This document shows positions 1-7,257 of a DNA stretch of 32,804 bases, in pieces. The stretch spans positions 1 through 32,804 of the forward strand of contig CBFIBR010000024.1 in NCBI GenBank assembly GCA_965660935.1, read 5' to 3'. The translations under genes were made by a program, and so were the position numbers. Position 1 is the first letter of the stretch; each line of letters starts with the position of its first letter. The stretch is from UBA1172 sp002457135. GTDB taxonomy: Bacteria > Pseudomonadota > Alphaproteobacteria > Puniceispirillales > UBA1172. The notes below the pieces were generated by a model. The model saw nothing but the letters and a program-made list of their open reading frames with translations, did not search any database and was not told where the DNA came from.

Positions 1-1
1 C

Positions 2-63
2 CTCATCAACCTCTCTCGGGGCAATGTTTTCACCGCCCTTGATGATCAGCTCTTTCAGCCTGC
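2..63 (-). pseudogene. Fragment of an AMP-binding acyl-CoA synthetase (C-terminal hinge region)
   Basis: Read on the minus strand, these bases encode GRLKELIIKGGENIAPREVD, the highly conserved A8/hinge motif of AMP-forming acyl-CoA synthetases and ligases (GRxKELIIxGGENIxPxEVE in the family). The gene would continue leftward out of the window toward its C-terminus. Its large N-terminal adenylation domain should lie to the right, but that space holds the LacI-type gene instead, so the reading is interrupted near positions 58-72. The motif match is strong. Whether the break is biological or an assembly or amplification chimera cannot be decided from the sequence. Confidence 0.7.
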
Positions 64-84
64 CTGCAGGAACGCGACCGCACC

Positions 85-819
85 ATGCTGATCGCGGCGC
101 ATGGCTATGACCTGACGCTTGAAACCGCCATCGTGCGGTCCTTGCTAGAACGCCGGATTGACGGCATCGCGCTGGTGGGGTTTGACCATAACAGTGTCGC
201 GCTCAACATGCTTGAACAGCGTGACGTGCCGGTGATCTCAATATGGAATTACCAGAAAGATGCGACCCTACCCTGCATCGGTGCTGACAATATTCACGCC
301 GGGCATCTGATCGCTGACCATATAGCCGCGCTGGGGCATCAGGATATCGCGCTTGTCTTCCCTGAAGTGACGAACAATGACCGGGCGCGTGATCGCCTCA
401 CCAGCGTCAGGCAAACCCTGGAAAGCCATTCCATCCATGTGACCGAAGCCCGCATCCTGTCATGCAGTTATGATGTGGGGGAGGCCAAGAAACTGGGGCT
501 GACAATGTTGAACCGGGACCCGCCAAGTGCCGTGATCTGCGGCAATGACGTTATCGCGCTGGGGATGGTTTATGCCGCAAACTGCCTGGGCATTGATGTT
601 CCCGGTGATGTTTCCATTGCCGGTATTGGTGATTTCCGAGGCTCCGAGCATCTGGAACCCGGCCTGACAACCGTCCGCATGCCGGCTAAACGCATCGGTC
701 TGGCGGCGGCTGATACCCTCCTGCATATGAGCGAGACAGGCATGGTGCCTGACCCGAGCAATCAATCCATTCCGGTTGAACTGAAAGTGCGCAATTCCAC
801 GGGCAGACGGCAGCCCTAA
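85..819 (+). CDS. LacI-family transcriptional regulator, N-terminally truncated (sensor domain only)
   Basis: The 244-residue product matches the sugar-binding sensor half of LacI/PurR regulators: a GYDLTL strand, RRIDGIALVG, a central block with IGADNIHAGHLIADHIAALGH, then AVICGNDVIALGMVYAA, GDVSIAGIGD and LTTVRMPAKRIGLAA, all in the expected order. The helix-turn-helix (about 60 residues) and the first part of the sensor domain are missing. Homology-like sequence continues in frame upstream of this ATG to about position 70 (LQERDRT), but tandem in-frame stops at 40-45 and an acyl-CoA synthetase fragment on the other strand show that the 5' part is lost. The ATG at 85 is therefore only the first available start and has no clear Shine-Dalgarno (SD) sequence. 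As it stands the protein could not bind DNA like a normal LacI member. Ligand unknown. Confidence 0.75.
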   Translation: MLIAAHGYDLTLETAIVRSLLERRIDGIALVGFDHNSVALNMLEQRDVPVISIWNYQKDATLPCIGADNIHAGHLIADHIAALGHQDIALVFPEVTNNDRARDRLTSVRQTLESHSIHVTEARILSCSYDVGEAKKLGLTMLNRDPPSAVICGNDVIALGMVYAANCLGIDVPGDVSIAGIGDFRGSEHLEPGLTTVRMPAKRIGLAAADTLLHMSETGMVPDPSNQSIPVELKVRNSTGRRQP

Positions 820-923
820 GCCGGGCCTGTTCCCATCCGGCCTATCCCCCCGGTACATGAAGCAGGTGCATTGACCTTGTAATTCGGTGCGTGAAAGGAT
901 AGAGAGTGTGATCCCCTGTATCA

Positions 924-1538
924 GTGTGTATTTATATGCCCGTTGTCTTTCATGTTTTGCTGGTTTTGCTGATTTCAGCCTGCGCGCTTGAACCCCTGCC
1001 CGCCGATAATGCGTCTGCCGGCAAGCTGTCTCTTACCCAGCCAGTGACGGGAGCTCTCCTCAAGGATGAAACCCTCACCATCGAGGACAGTGATGAGGTT
1101 GAGGTACCGGTTGAGGCCGAGGCGCCAACCACACCTGATGCCGAGACCGAGATCACGATTGATGAGATTCTGGCCGAGGATAATACAACCCTCGCCATGG
1201 TCGTACCGGAAGCGCCCATATCGGAACCACCTGCACCTGCACCACAGCCACCGGAACCCGAGCCTGAACCTGTCCTGCTTGAACCCATTGAGCTGATTGG
1301 GCTGGCGCAAGATGATCTGACCCGCCGCATCGGTAAGCCGGATTACCGGCGGCGTGAGGGCCAGTCAACGGTCCTGCAATTCCGCCTGAAACGTTGCGTG
1401 CTTGATTTTGTCATCCTCGACGCCGGGGCAAACGCTGTCGTGGCCACCTGGCATGGCCGCCACCGCCAGGGCGGCATGACCTATAATCATGACCACTGTG
1501 TCGCCGATCTGACGGAACAGGCGCAGATCCAGCCCTAG
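924..1538 (+). CDS. Putative lipoprotein with acidic/proline-rich linker and SmpA/OmlA-like C-terminal domain
   Basis: From a GTG start the product is 204 residues. It has a hydrophobic signal segment ending in the lipobox LISAC (Cys20), so it is probably a lipid-anchored envelope protein. Residues about 25-125 are low complexity, rich in Glu, Asp and Pro (PEPEPEP), and look like a flexible linker. The C-terminal 80 residues (LIGLAQDDLTRRIGKPDYRRREG, then Leu-Asp-Phe near a Cys, ending in HDHCVADL) resemble the small envelope-lipoprotein domain with the pattern LxGLxxxxLxxxLGxPxxRRxEG, often found in alphaproteobacteria. An ATG at 936 is an equally possible start and keeps the lipobox. A purine-rich stretch at 893-906 lies too far upstream of either start to be a convincing SD. 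Function unknown. Confidence 0.65.
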   Translation: MCIYMPVVFHVLLVLLISACALEPLPADNASAGKLSLTQPVTGALLKDETLTIEDSDEVEVPVEAEAPTTPDAETEITIDEILAEDNTTLAMVVPEAPISEPPAPAPQPPEPEPEPVLLEPIELIGLAQDDLTRRIGKPDYRRREGQSTVLQFRLKRCVLDFVILDAGANAVVATWHGRHRQGGMTYNHDHCVADLTEQAQIQP

Positions 1539-1556
1539 CTGTATTCAGGCAAGAAT

Positions 1557-2267
1557 CTAGACCTCGGTTTTATGGCGATAGGTGCATTGGGCCGTGATCG
1601 GGCAGGCCCCGCATTTGGGTTTGCGGGCAACGCAAGTGTAACGGCCATGCAGGATAAGCCAGTGATGCGCCTGTTTCTTGAACGTTTCAGGCACCCGTTT
1701 TTCCAGCAGCAATTCAACCTTGAGCGGGGTTGCCCCCACCGCCATGCCGGTGCGGTTGCCAACCCTGAAAATATGCGTGTCAACGGCGATGGTCGGCTCA
1801 CCAAAGGCTTCGTTGAGGACTACGTTGGCGGTCTTCCTGCCAACCCCGGGGAGGGCTTCGAGGGCTTCACGGTTGCGCGGCACCTCACCACCATGATCAC
1901 GCACCAGAATTTCAGCCGCCGCCATGACATTCTTGGCCTTTGAGTTAAAAAGCCCGATTGTCCTGATATACCCGATCAGCGCATCCATCCCCAGATCGAG
2001 CATCTCGGCCGGGGTTGATACCTCACGGAAGAGCGGGGCCGTGGCCTTGTTGACGCTGACATCAGTGGCCTGGGCAGACAGCGCAACCGCCACCAGCAGG
2101 GTATAGGGGTTCTGGTAATTCAGCTCGGTTCCCGGTTCGGGCATGATACCGGCGAGGATTTCAAAACAGGTGTCGATATCCGCCTGTTTCATCTTGGGGG
2201 ATATCTTTTCACTGATGGGTTTCTTGCTGGCTGGTTTCTTATTGGCGGGTTTCTTGCTGGATGTCAT
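1557..2267 (-). CDS. nth: Endonuclease III (DNA glycosylase/AP lyase)
   Basis: This base-excision-repair enzyme removes oxidised pyrimidines and nicks abasic sites. The 236-residue product has the helix-hairpin-helix LPGVGRKT (139-146, catalytic Lys145), the catalytic Asp163 in VDTHIFRVGNR, and a C-terminal 4Fe-4S loop with Cys212, 219, 222 and 228 in the exact Cx6Cx2Cx5C spacing. The family is usually about 210 residues. The extra length is an N-terminal tail of about 25 residues, rich in Lys, Pro and Ser, coded by three 15-bp near-identical units at 2217-2261. The tail may be real or the true start may be Met26 (MKQADIDTCFEIL), which is where family homology begins. It is divergent from the DUF2244 gene and lies between a lipoprotein gene and that gene. 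Confidence 0.95.
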   Translation of the reverse strand: MTSSKKPANKKPASKKPISEKISPKMKQADIDTCFEILAGIMPEPGTELNYQNPYTLLVAVALSAQATDVSVNKATAPLFREVSTPAEMLDLGMDALIGYIRTIGLFNSKAKNVMAAAEILVRDHGGEVPRNREALEALPGVGRKTANVVLNEAFGEPTIAVDTHIFRVGNRTGMAVGATPLKVELLLEKRVPETFKKQAHHWLILHGRYTCVARKPKCGACPITAQCTYRHKTEV

Positions 2268-2362
2268 GATTAGGGCCGGTTTCTGATGCAGGGGGCAGGG
2301 GATAACACAGGATCAGCCGTATCAGCATTGACGCGATCCCATATAGCCTTAATGTTAAGACC

Positions 2363-2914
2363 ATGGATGATCAGACGCAACACCGCATCAATTCAAAATC
2401 CCGTTCGAACAGCATCACCCTCTGGCCATACCGCAGTCTTTCAAAGAGAGGCTTTCGGTTGCTGATGCTGGCGCTGGCGGCCTTGATGTTCGGCATCGGC
2501 ACGATGTTTTTTGTCATGGGGGCCTGGCCGGTGATCGGTTTTCTGGGGCTTGAAATCGCGGTGGTGTGGTATTTCTTCAGGATGAATTACCGGTCGGCCC
2601 GCCAGCATGAGAATCTCACCGCCTCAAACAGTGTTTTCCGCATTGAACGAGTCGGGGCTGACGGTGACCGCAAGGTTGATGAGATGCCGGCAGGGTGGCT
2701 CAGGGCAAGGCTCGATAAACCCGATAATGAGGAGGCAACCCGGGCCGGGCGGCTGATCGTATCATCCCATGGCAGGGAGGAGGAAATCGGCGCCTTCCTG
2801 CATGATGCCGAAAAGAAGGAACTGCTGCCTGAAATCAACACCATGATCCAGCAGGCAAAGGATCAGTCCGGTGATACACCCGCTGATGAAAGCAACGCCA
2901 CAGAAGAACGCTAG
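2363..2914 (+). CDS. DUF2244 family integral membrane protein
   Basis: The 183-residue product has two predicted membrane helices (about residues 33-52 and 55-72, GFRLLMLALAALMFGIGTMF and VIGFLGLEIAVVWYFF) linked by a short Gly/Pro-containing turn. A cytoplasmic-type soluble part follows with the pattern FRIERV, then a conserved Trp, LIVSSHGREEEIGAFL and ExLLPEI. This order is characteristic of the DUF2244 family, which is common beside nth in alphaproteobacteria. The C-terminal tail is hydrophilic. Its biochemical role is not known. It is transcribed divergently from nth across a 95-bp gap and runs convergently toward dapB, separated by a 17-bp tandem repeat. Confidence 0.85.
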   Translation: MDDQTQHRINSKSRSNSITLWPYRSLSKRGFRLLMLALAALMFGIGTMFFVMGAWPVIGFLGLEIAVVWYFFRMNYRSARQHENLTASNSVFRIERVGADGDRKVDEMPAGWLRARLDKPDNEEATRAGRLIVSSHGREEEIGAFLHDAEKKELLPEINTMIQQAKDQSGDTPADESNATEER

Positions 2915-2960
2915 GCCTTGAAGAAAACGGGGCCTTGAAGAAAACGGGGCCTTAAAAAAC
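2914..2960. repeat. 17-bp tandem repeat between convergent genes
   Basis: The unit GGCCTTGAAGAAAACGG occurs exactly twice (2914-2930 and 2931-2947), followed by a partial third copy GGCCTTaaaaaac. It starts at the last base of the DUF2244 stop codon and fills the gap to the dapB stop. There is no strong internal dyad, so it does not look like a classic terminator. Confidence 0.9.
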
Positions 2961-2961
2961 A

Positions 2962-3774
2962 CTAGCCCTTCAGCACATCTTTCATGGAATAAAGCCCTTT
3001 CGGCCTTGCGCTGGCCCAGCGTGCCGCCCTGAGCGCGCCACGGGCAAAGATCATCCGGTCGGTTGCACGGTGGCTGAGTTCAACCCGCTCACCTTCACCA
3101 TAGAGAATGACGCTGTGTTCCCCCACCACGTCACCGCCGCGCATGACAGCAAACCCGATCCGGCCATCATCACGGGCACCGGTGATACCATGACGGGCAT
3201 GATCCGATACCTCCGCCAGGTTGACCCCGCGGCCCCGTGCTGCCGCCTCACCCAGGGCGAGGGCAGTACCGGATGGCGCATCGATTTTATGGCGATGATG
3301 GGTTTCAACAATTTCGATATCCCAGCCGTCACCAAGGGCGCGGCCAGCCTGTTCCACCAGATCGGCCAGCATGGTGACCCCGACCGAGGTATTGGCGCAC
3401 CAGACAATCGCTGTTTTCTCCGAGGCCTTGCGCAACCGGCTGACCTGATCATCATCATGCCCGGTTGTACCGATCACCATGGGCAGGCCAGCGGAGGCGG
3501 CAAGGTCGGCATGGATAACACTGGCACCGGCGGTGGTGAAATCGATGATGACATCAGGCTTTGCCGCGATCAGCGCATCAGGATTATCGGCGATCACAAC
3601 CCCGCTTTCACCCAACCCGTTGAGGATACCGGTGTCACTGCCAAGATGGGGCGAGCTGGGGTGATCACTGGCGGCCACCAGCTCAAACCCCTTGGTTTCA
3701 GCGATAGCGCGGGTGATCATTCGGCCCATGCGGCCGGAGGCCCCGGGCAGGGCGATGCGGATAGCCTCAGTCAT
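2962..3774 (-). CDS. dapB: 4-hydroxy-tetrahydrodipicolinate reductase
   Basis: DapB carries out the NAD(P)H-dependent reduction step of the diaminopimelate/lysine pathway in the cytoplasm. The 270-residue length is typical. The dinucleotide-binding motif GASGRMGR is at residues 11-18. The signature ETHHRHKIDAPSGTAL at 157-172 holds the catalytic His159/His160 and Lys163. A clear SD (AAAGGAG) lies just before the ATG. It sits 60 bp downstream of dnaJ in the same direction and may be read through from the dnaK-dnaJ transcript. Confidence 0.96.
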   Translation of the reverse strand: MTEAIRIALPGASGRMGRMITRAIAETKGFELVAASDHPSSPHLGSDTGILNGLGESGVVIADNPDALIAAKPDVIIDFTTAGASVIHADLAASAGLPMVIGTTGHDDDQVSRLRKASEKTAIVWCANTSVGVTMLADLVEQAGRALGDGWDIEIVETHHRHKIDAPSGTALALGEAAARGRGVNLAEVSDHARHGITGARDDGRIGFAVMRGGDVVGEHSVILYGEGERVELSHRATDRMIFARGALRAARWASARPKGLYSMKDVLKG

Positions 3775-3834
3775 GGAAAACTCCTTTCACCGCGAAGCAT
3801 AATCAATTGCGGCGATGGTGCAAGTTTCCTGCCT

Positions 3835-4974
3835 CTAGTCTTCGCCGAACATCTTGCGCATGCGATCCATGAAGCCGGTGGATTCAGGGTTCTGCTTATC
3901 GGAACCGGTGGCGAAATCGGTGAGAATTTTCTTTTGCTTGGAGGTCAGGTTGACGGGTGTTTCTACATGAACATCAACGTAGAGATCACCCTTGGCGCGG
4001 CCCTGGAGACCCGGCATGCCCTTGCCCTTTAACCGCAGGCGATGCCCCGACTGTGTCCCGGGCTGGATCGTCACACGGGCTTTTTTGCCATCGAGGATCG
4101 GCACATCAATGGTGCCGCCCAGCGCCGCCGTGGTCATCGGCACCGGCATGGTCAGGAGCAGGGCCGTGCCTTCGCGTTCAAACAGCTCATGGGTCCGGAC
4201 TTCGATAAAAATATAGAGATCGCCCGGCCCGCCACCACGCAGGCCTGCCTCGCCTTCACCGGAAAGCCGGATTCGGGTGCCGGTATCAACCCCGGCGGGG
4301 ATCGTCACGTTGAGCGAACGATTGCGCTGAACCCGTCCCTGCCCGCCGCAGGATTTGCACGGTGATGAAATGGTCTGCCCCTGACCCTGACAGGCTGGGC
4401 AGGTGCGTTCAACGGTAAAGAACCCCTGCTGGGCGCGGACCTTGCCATGACCGCCGCAGGTAGAACAGTTGACCGGCTCACTCCCCGCCGCCGCGCCTGA
4501 ACCATGGCAGGTATCACAGGCCACCGCCACGGGAATGGTGATGTTGCGGACACCGCCTTCATACGCCTCTTCGAGCGTCAGGCTCATGTTGTAACGGAGG
4601 TCACTGCCCTTGTTGTTGGCCTGCCTGCCACCGCGCCCGCCTCCGCCCATGAAGTCGGAGAACATTTCTTCAAAAATATCGGAAAAGCCGCCACCGGCGA
4701 ACCCGCCAGCCCCGGCACCAGGCCCGCCGCCGCCGCCAAAACCACCCTGTTCAAAGGCACTGTGGCCAAAACGGTCATAGGCGGCGCGTTTCTGATCATC
4801 CTTGAGGACATCATAGGCCTCGGTGGCTTCGCGGAATTTGTCTTCGGCTTCGGCGTTATCGGGGTTGCGGTCGGGGTGGAATTTCATCGCCAGCTTGCGA
4901 TAGGCGCTTTTGATCGCCTTATCATCAGCTTCACGGCCAACACCTAGAATGTCGTAATAGTCTCTTTTCGCCAT
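3835..4974 (-). CDS. dnaJ: Chaperone DnaJ (Hsp40)
   Basis: DnaJ stimulates the ATPase of DnaK and delivers unfolded clients. The 379-residue product shows the full type I layout: J domain with HPD at 33-35, a Gly/Phe-rich stretch at about 76-115, four CxxCxGxG zinc modules at about 153-214 (CDTCHGSG, CSTCGGHG, CPACQGQG, CKSCGGQG), and a C-terminal substrate-binding domain. All zinc ligands are present. No obvious SD precedes the ATG. It follows dnaK on the same strand after a 117-bp gap containing a hairpin and short repeats, so its dose relative to dnaK may be set there. Confidence 0.98.
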   Translation of the reverse strand: MAKRDYYDILGVGREADDKAIKSAYRKLAMKFHPDRNPDNAEAEDKFREATEAYDVLKDDQKRAAYDRFGHSAFEQGGFGGGGGPGAGAGGFAGGGFSDIFEEMFSDFMGGGGRGGRQANNKGSDLRYNMSLTLEEAYEGGVRNITIPVAVACDTCHGSGAAAGSEPVNCSTCGGHGKVRAQQGFFTVERTCPACQGQGQTISSPCKSCGGQGRVQRNRSLNVTIPAGVDTGTRIRLSGEGEAGLRGGGPGDLYIFIEVRTHELFEREGTALLLTMPVPMTTAALGGTIDVPILDGKKARVTIQPGTQSGHRLRLKGKGMPGLQGRAKGDLYVDVHVETPVNLTSKQKKILTDFATGSDKQNPESTGFMDRMRKMFGED

Positions 4975-4991
4975 GATGCGCCAGTACCGCT

Positions 4992-5040
4992 TTCGACTTA
5001 TTCCAACCGACTAATTCAACCGACTTGTTCAATCGACTTT
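4992..5040. repeat. Array of ~13-bp degenerate repeats in the dnaK-dnaJ spacer
   Basis: Units on the plus strand are TTCGACTTA (4992-5000, partial), TTCCAACCGACTAA (5001-5014), TTCAACCGACTTG (5015-5027) and TTCAATCGACTTT (5028-5040). The core TTCAAyCGACTwr recurs every 13-14 bases. It lies 18 bases upstream of the dnaJ start and within the dnaK-dnaJ transcript if that is co-transcribed. Confidence 0.85.
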
Positions 5041-5051
5041 TTTGGGGGCCT

Positions 5052-5102
5052 GCAATTCATCACGATCGAAACGTATTGCTTCAGATCGTGATCAGGAATT
5101 GC
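5052..5102 (-). terminator. Long hairpin at the dnaK 3' end (attenuator or RNA-processing/stability element)
   Basis: GCAATTC (5052-5058) plus ATCACGATC (5059-5067) pairs with GATCGTGAT (5084-5092) and GAATTGC (5096-5102). This gives a 16-bp stem with a 3-nt bulge and a 16-nt loop. On the mRNA strand the stem starts in the last dnaK codons and includes the stop codon. No U-run follows directly, so it is not a standard intrinsic terminator. It could protect the dnaK 3' end or limit read-through into dnaJ. The pairing is visible; the function is inferred. Confidence 0.55.
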
Positions 5103-7023
5103 CTGCCTTTTTCTGTTCGTCATCATCGCCGACTTCTTCAAATTCGGCATCAACGACGGTTTCATCATTACCGGCAGTGGCGGTATCGGCATCACCGGGA
5201 GCGTCACCATTGGCATCATCATCATCGTTATAGGCTGCTTCACCCAGTTTCATCATCGCTTCGGAAAGCGCCTGGGTTTCAACGGTGAAATCTTCCCTGT
5301 CTTCGTCTTCAAGCGCAGTTTTCAGATCACCGACAGCCTTTTCAACATCGGCCTTGAGGGTTTCATCAGCCTTGTCACCAAGATCACTGATGGATTTTTC
5401 AGCCCCGTGGACCAGCGCTTCGGCACTGTTGCGGGCCTCAACCTTCTGGCGGCGTTTCTGATCTTCCTCGGCGTTGGCCTCGGCATCCTTGACCATCTGG
5501 TCGATGTCATCATCGCTGAGCCCGCCAGAGGTCTGGATCTTGATCTGCTGTTCCTTGCCGGTGGCCTTGTCCTTGGCGTTGACGTTAACGATACCGTTGG
5601 CATCGATATCGAAGGTCACCTCAATCTGGGGAACGCCGCGCGGTGCCGAGGGAATACCCACCAGATCAAACTGGCCCAGCAGTTTGTTATCAGCGGCCAT
5701 TTCGCGTTCACCCTGGAATACCCGGATGGTCACGGCTGTCTGGTTGTCATCAGCGGTGGAAAAGACCTGGCTTTTCTTGGTCGGGATCGTGGTGTTGCGA
5801 TCAATCAGGCGGGTGAAGACCCCGCCGAGGGTTTCAATCCCGAGCGACAGCGGCGTTACATCCAGCAGCAGCACATCCTTGACATCGCCCTTGAGGACAC
5901 CGCCCTGAATGGCCGCACCCGAAGCCACGACCTCATCAGGGTTGACCCCGCGATGCGGTTCGGTCTTGAAGAAATCCTTCACGGTTTCGATGATCTTTGG
6001 CATTCGCGTCATGCCGCCAACCAGAATAACCTCATCAATATCGCTGGCGCTGATCCCGGCATCCTTGAGCGCGGCCTTGCAGGGCTTGATGCTCCGCTTG
6101 ACCAGTTCGTCAACCAGGCTTTCCAGCTTGGCGCGGGTCATTTTCACGTTGAGGTGCTTGGGTCCGCTGGCATCCGCCGTGATGAACGGCAGGTTGACAT
6201 CGGTCTGGGTTGCGCTCGACAGTTCGATCTTGGCCTTTTCAGCAGCTTCCTTCAGCCGCTGGAGCGCCAGCTTGTCGCCGCGCAGGTCAATACCGTTATC
6301 CTTTTTGAACTCGTCAGCCAGGAAATCAATAATGCGCTGGTCGAAATCCTCACCACCGAGGAAAGTATCACCATTGGTGGATTTCACTTCGAAAACACCG
6401 TCGCCGACTTCAAGCACCGACACATCAAAGGTACCGCCGCCGAGGTCATAGACCACGATCGTGCCGGATTCCTTTTTGTCGAGACCATAGGCGAGGGCGG
6501 CTGCGGTCGGCTCATTGATAATCCGAAGCACTTCAAGCCCGGCGATCTTGCCGGCATCCTTGGTGGCCTGACGCTGGGCATCGTTGAAATACGCCGGCAC
6601 CGTGATCACGGCTTCGGTTACGGTTTCGTTGAGGAAGGCTTCGGCATCCTCTTTCAGTTTGCGCAGAATAAAGCTTGAAATCTGGCTCGGTGAGTAATTC
6701 TCACCCTGGGCCTCAACCCAGCTGTCCCCGTTTTCGGCGGCGACAGTCTTGTAAGGGACCAGTTCGGCAAATCGCTTTGAGTGTTCATCACTGTGGCGAC
6801 GGCCAATCAGGCGCTTGATCGCAAACAGCGTGTTTTCGGGGTTCGTAACGGCCTGCCGTTTTGCGGATTGCCCGACAAGGCGTTCCTCACTATCAGCAAA
6901 AGCCACCATTGAAGGGGTTGTGCGGCCACCTTCGGCGTTTTCGATCACCTTGGCGGTGTCTCCATCCATCACGGCAACGCACGAATTGGTGGTGCCAAGA
7001 TCAATACCAATAACTTTACCCAT
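5092..7023 (-). CDS. dnaK: Chaperone DnaK (Hsp70)
   Basis: DnaK is the ATP-driven Hsp70 chaperone, working with DnaJ and GrpE. From the ATG at 7023 it is 643 residues, starting MGKVIGIDLGTTNSCVAVMDG. Visible landmarks are the ATPase phosphate loops (IDLGTTNS, VYDLGGGTFDVS), VPAYFNDAQRQATKDAG, ILVGGMTRMP, the linker DVTPLSLGIETLGG, the substrate domain, and an acidic C-terminal tail (GDDDEQKK). An in-frame ATG four codons upstream exists, but AGGAAG lies directly before the chosen start and the family begins here. It is preceded by an RpoH-type promoter at 7162-7192 and a leader of about 130 nt. Confidence 0.98.
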   Translation of the reverse strand: MGKVIGIDLGTTNSCVAVMDGDTAKVIENAEGGRTTPSMVAFADSEERLVGQSAKRQAVTNPENTLFAIKRLIGRRHSDEHSKRFAELVPYKTVAAENGDSWVEAQGENYSPSQISSFILRKLKEDAEAFLNETVTEAVITVPAYFNDAQRQATKDAGKIAGLEVLRIINEPTAAALAYGLDKKESGTIVVYDLGGGTFDVSVLEVGDGVFEVKSTNGDTFLGGEDFDQRIIDFLADEFKKDNGIDLRGDKLALQRLKEAAEKAKIELSSATQTDVNLPFITADASGPKHLNVKMTRAKLESLVDELVKRSIKPCKAALKDAGISASDIDEVILVGGMTRMPKIIETVKDFFKTEPHRGVNPDEVVASGAAIQGGVLKGDVKDVLLLDVTPLSLGIETLGGVFTRLIDRNTTIPTKKSQVFSTADDNQTAVTIRVFQGEREMAADNKLLGQFDLVGIPSAPRGVPQIEVTFDIDANGIVNVNAKDKATGKEQQIKIQTSGGLSDDDIDQMVKDAEANAEEDQKRRQKVEARNSAEALVHGAEKSISDLGDKADETLKADVEKAVGDLKTALEDEDREDFTVETQALSEAMMKLGEAAYNDDDDANGDAPGDADTATAGNDETVVDAEFEEVGDDDEQKKAGNS

Positions 7024-7105
7024 CGTCTTCCTCATTCATTCACAATGGTTATCTTAACGCGGTCTTCCTGAACCATCAGGTGTTGTCTCATTGTTCAGAA
7101 AGCCG

Positions 7106-7144
7106 TCATAAAGTTTGAGGTCCACGAACCATTCTAGGGGCCAT
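7106..7144 (-). CDS. Possible 12-codon leader ORF in the dnaK 5' UTR
   Basis: ATG at 7144-7142 opens a 12-codon frame (MAPRMVRGPQTL) ending in TGA at 7108-7106. It is preceded at 6 nt by a near-ideal SD (GAGGAG, 7156-7151) and lies just downstream of the putative RpoH promoter. It ends about 80 nt before dnaK. The ribosome-binding site is better than that of dnaK itself. Whether it is translated is unknown; it may also be a chance ORF. Confidence 0.35.
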   Translation of the reverse strand: MAPRMVRGPQTL

Positions 7145-7161
7145 CAAACTCTCCTCTTTAC

Positions 7162-7192
7162 CGGATATAAGCATGGTTTCATTGAATACAAG
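7162..7192 (-). promoter_or_regulatory. Putative RpoH (sigma-32) promoter of dnaK
   Basis: On the minus strand CTTG (7192-7189) is followed after 17 nt by CTTATATCCG (7171-7162). This fits the alphaproteobacterial RpoH consensus CTTG-N17-CYTATNTNNG at every specified position. It lies between grpE and dnaK in the right orientation, predicting heat-inducible dnaK-dnaJ transcription. Confidence 0.7.
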
Positions 7193-7210
7193 AGGCAGTG
7201 CCATGCTCGG

Positions 7211-7257
7211 AAAAAACCCGGTGCGCCTTATTTTTCAGGGTCATTTTCGGGTTTTTT
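7211..7257 (-). terminator. Possible weak terminator at the end of grpE
   Basis: AAAAAACCCG (7211-7220) is the exact reverse complement of CGGGTTTTTT (7248-7257). On the minus strand this forms a 10-bp stem with a 27-nt loop whose 3' arm ends in a T-run, overlapping the grpE stop codon. The GC core is only 4 bp and the loop is long, so strength is doubtful. Confidence 0.3.

Noticed and set aside
460..858. 132-codon open frame on the minus strand
   Set aside because: Antisense to the LacI sensor domain, which is clearly the real coding frame.
3070..4032. 320-codon open frame on the plus strand
   Set aside because: Antisense to dapB and the end of dnaJ, no family features; shadow frame.
4992..5040. 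Possible CRISPR-like array
   Set aside because: Units are about 13 bp, degenerate and directly adjacent, without spacers or cas genes.
5407..6678. 423-codon open frame on the plus strand
   Set aside because: It lies wholly antisense to dnaK, has no recognisable domain, and follows from strong third-position GC bias of the opposite strand.
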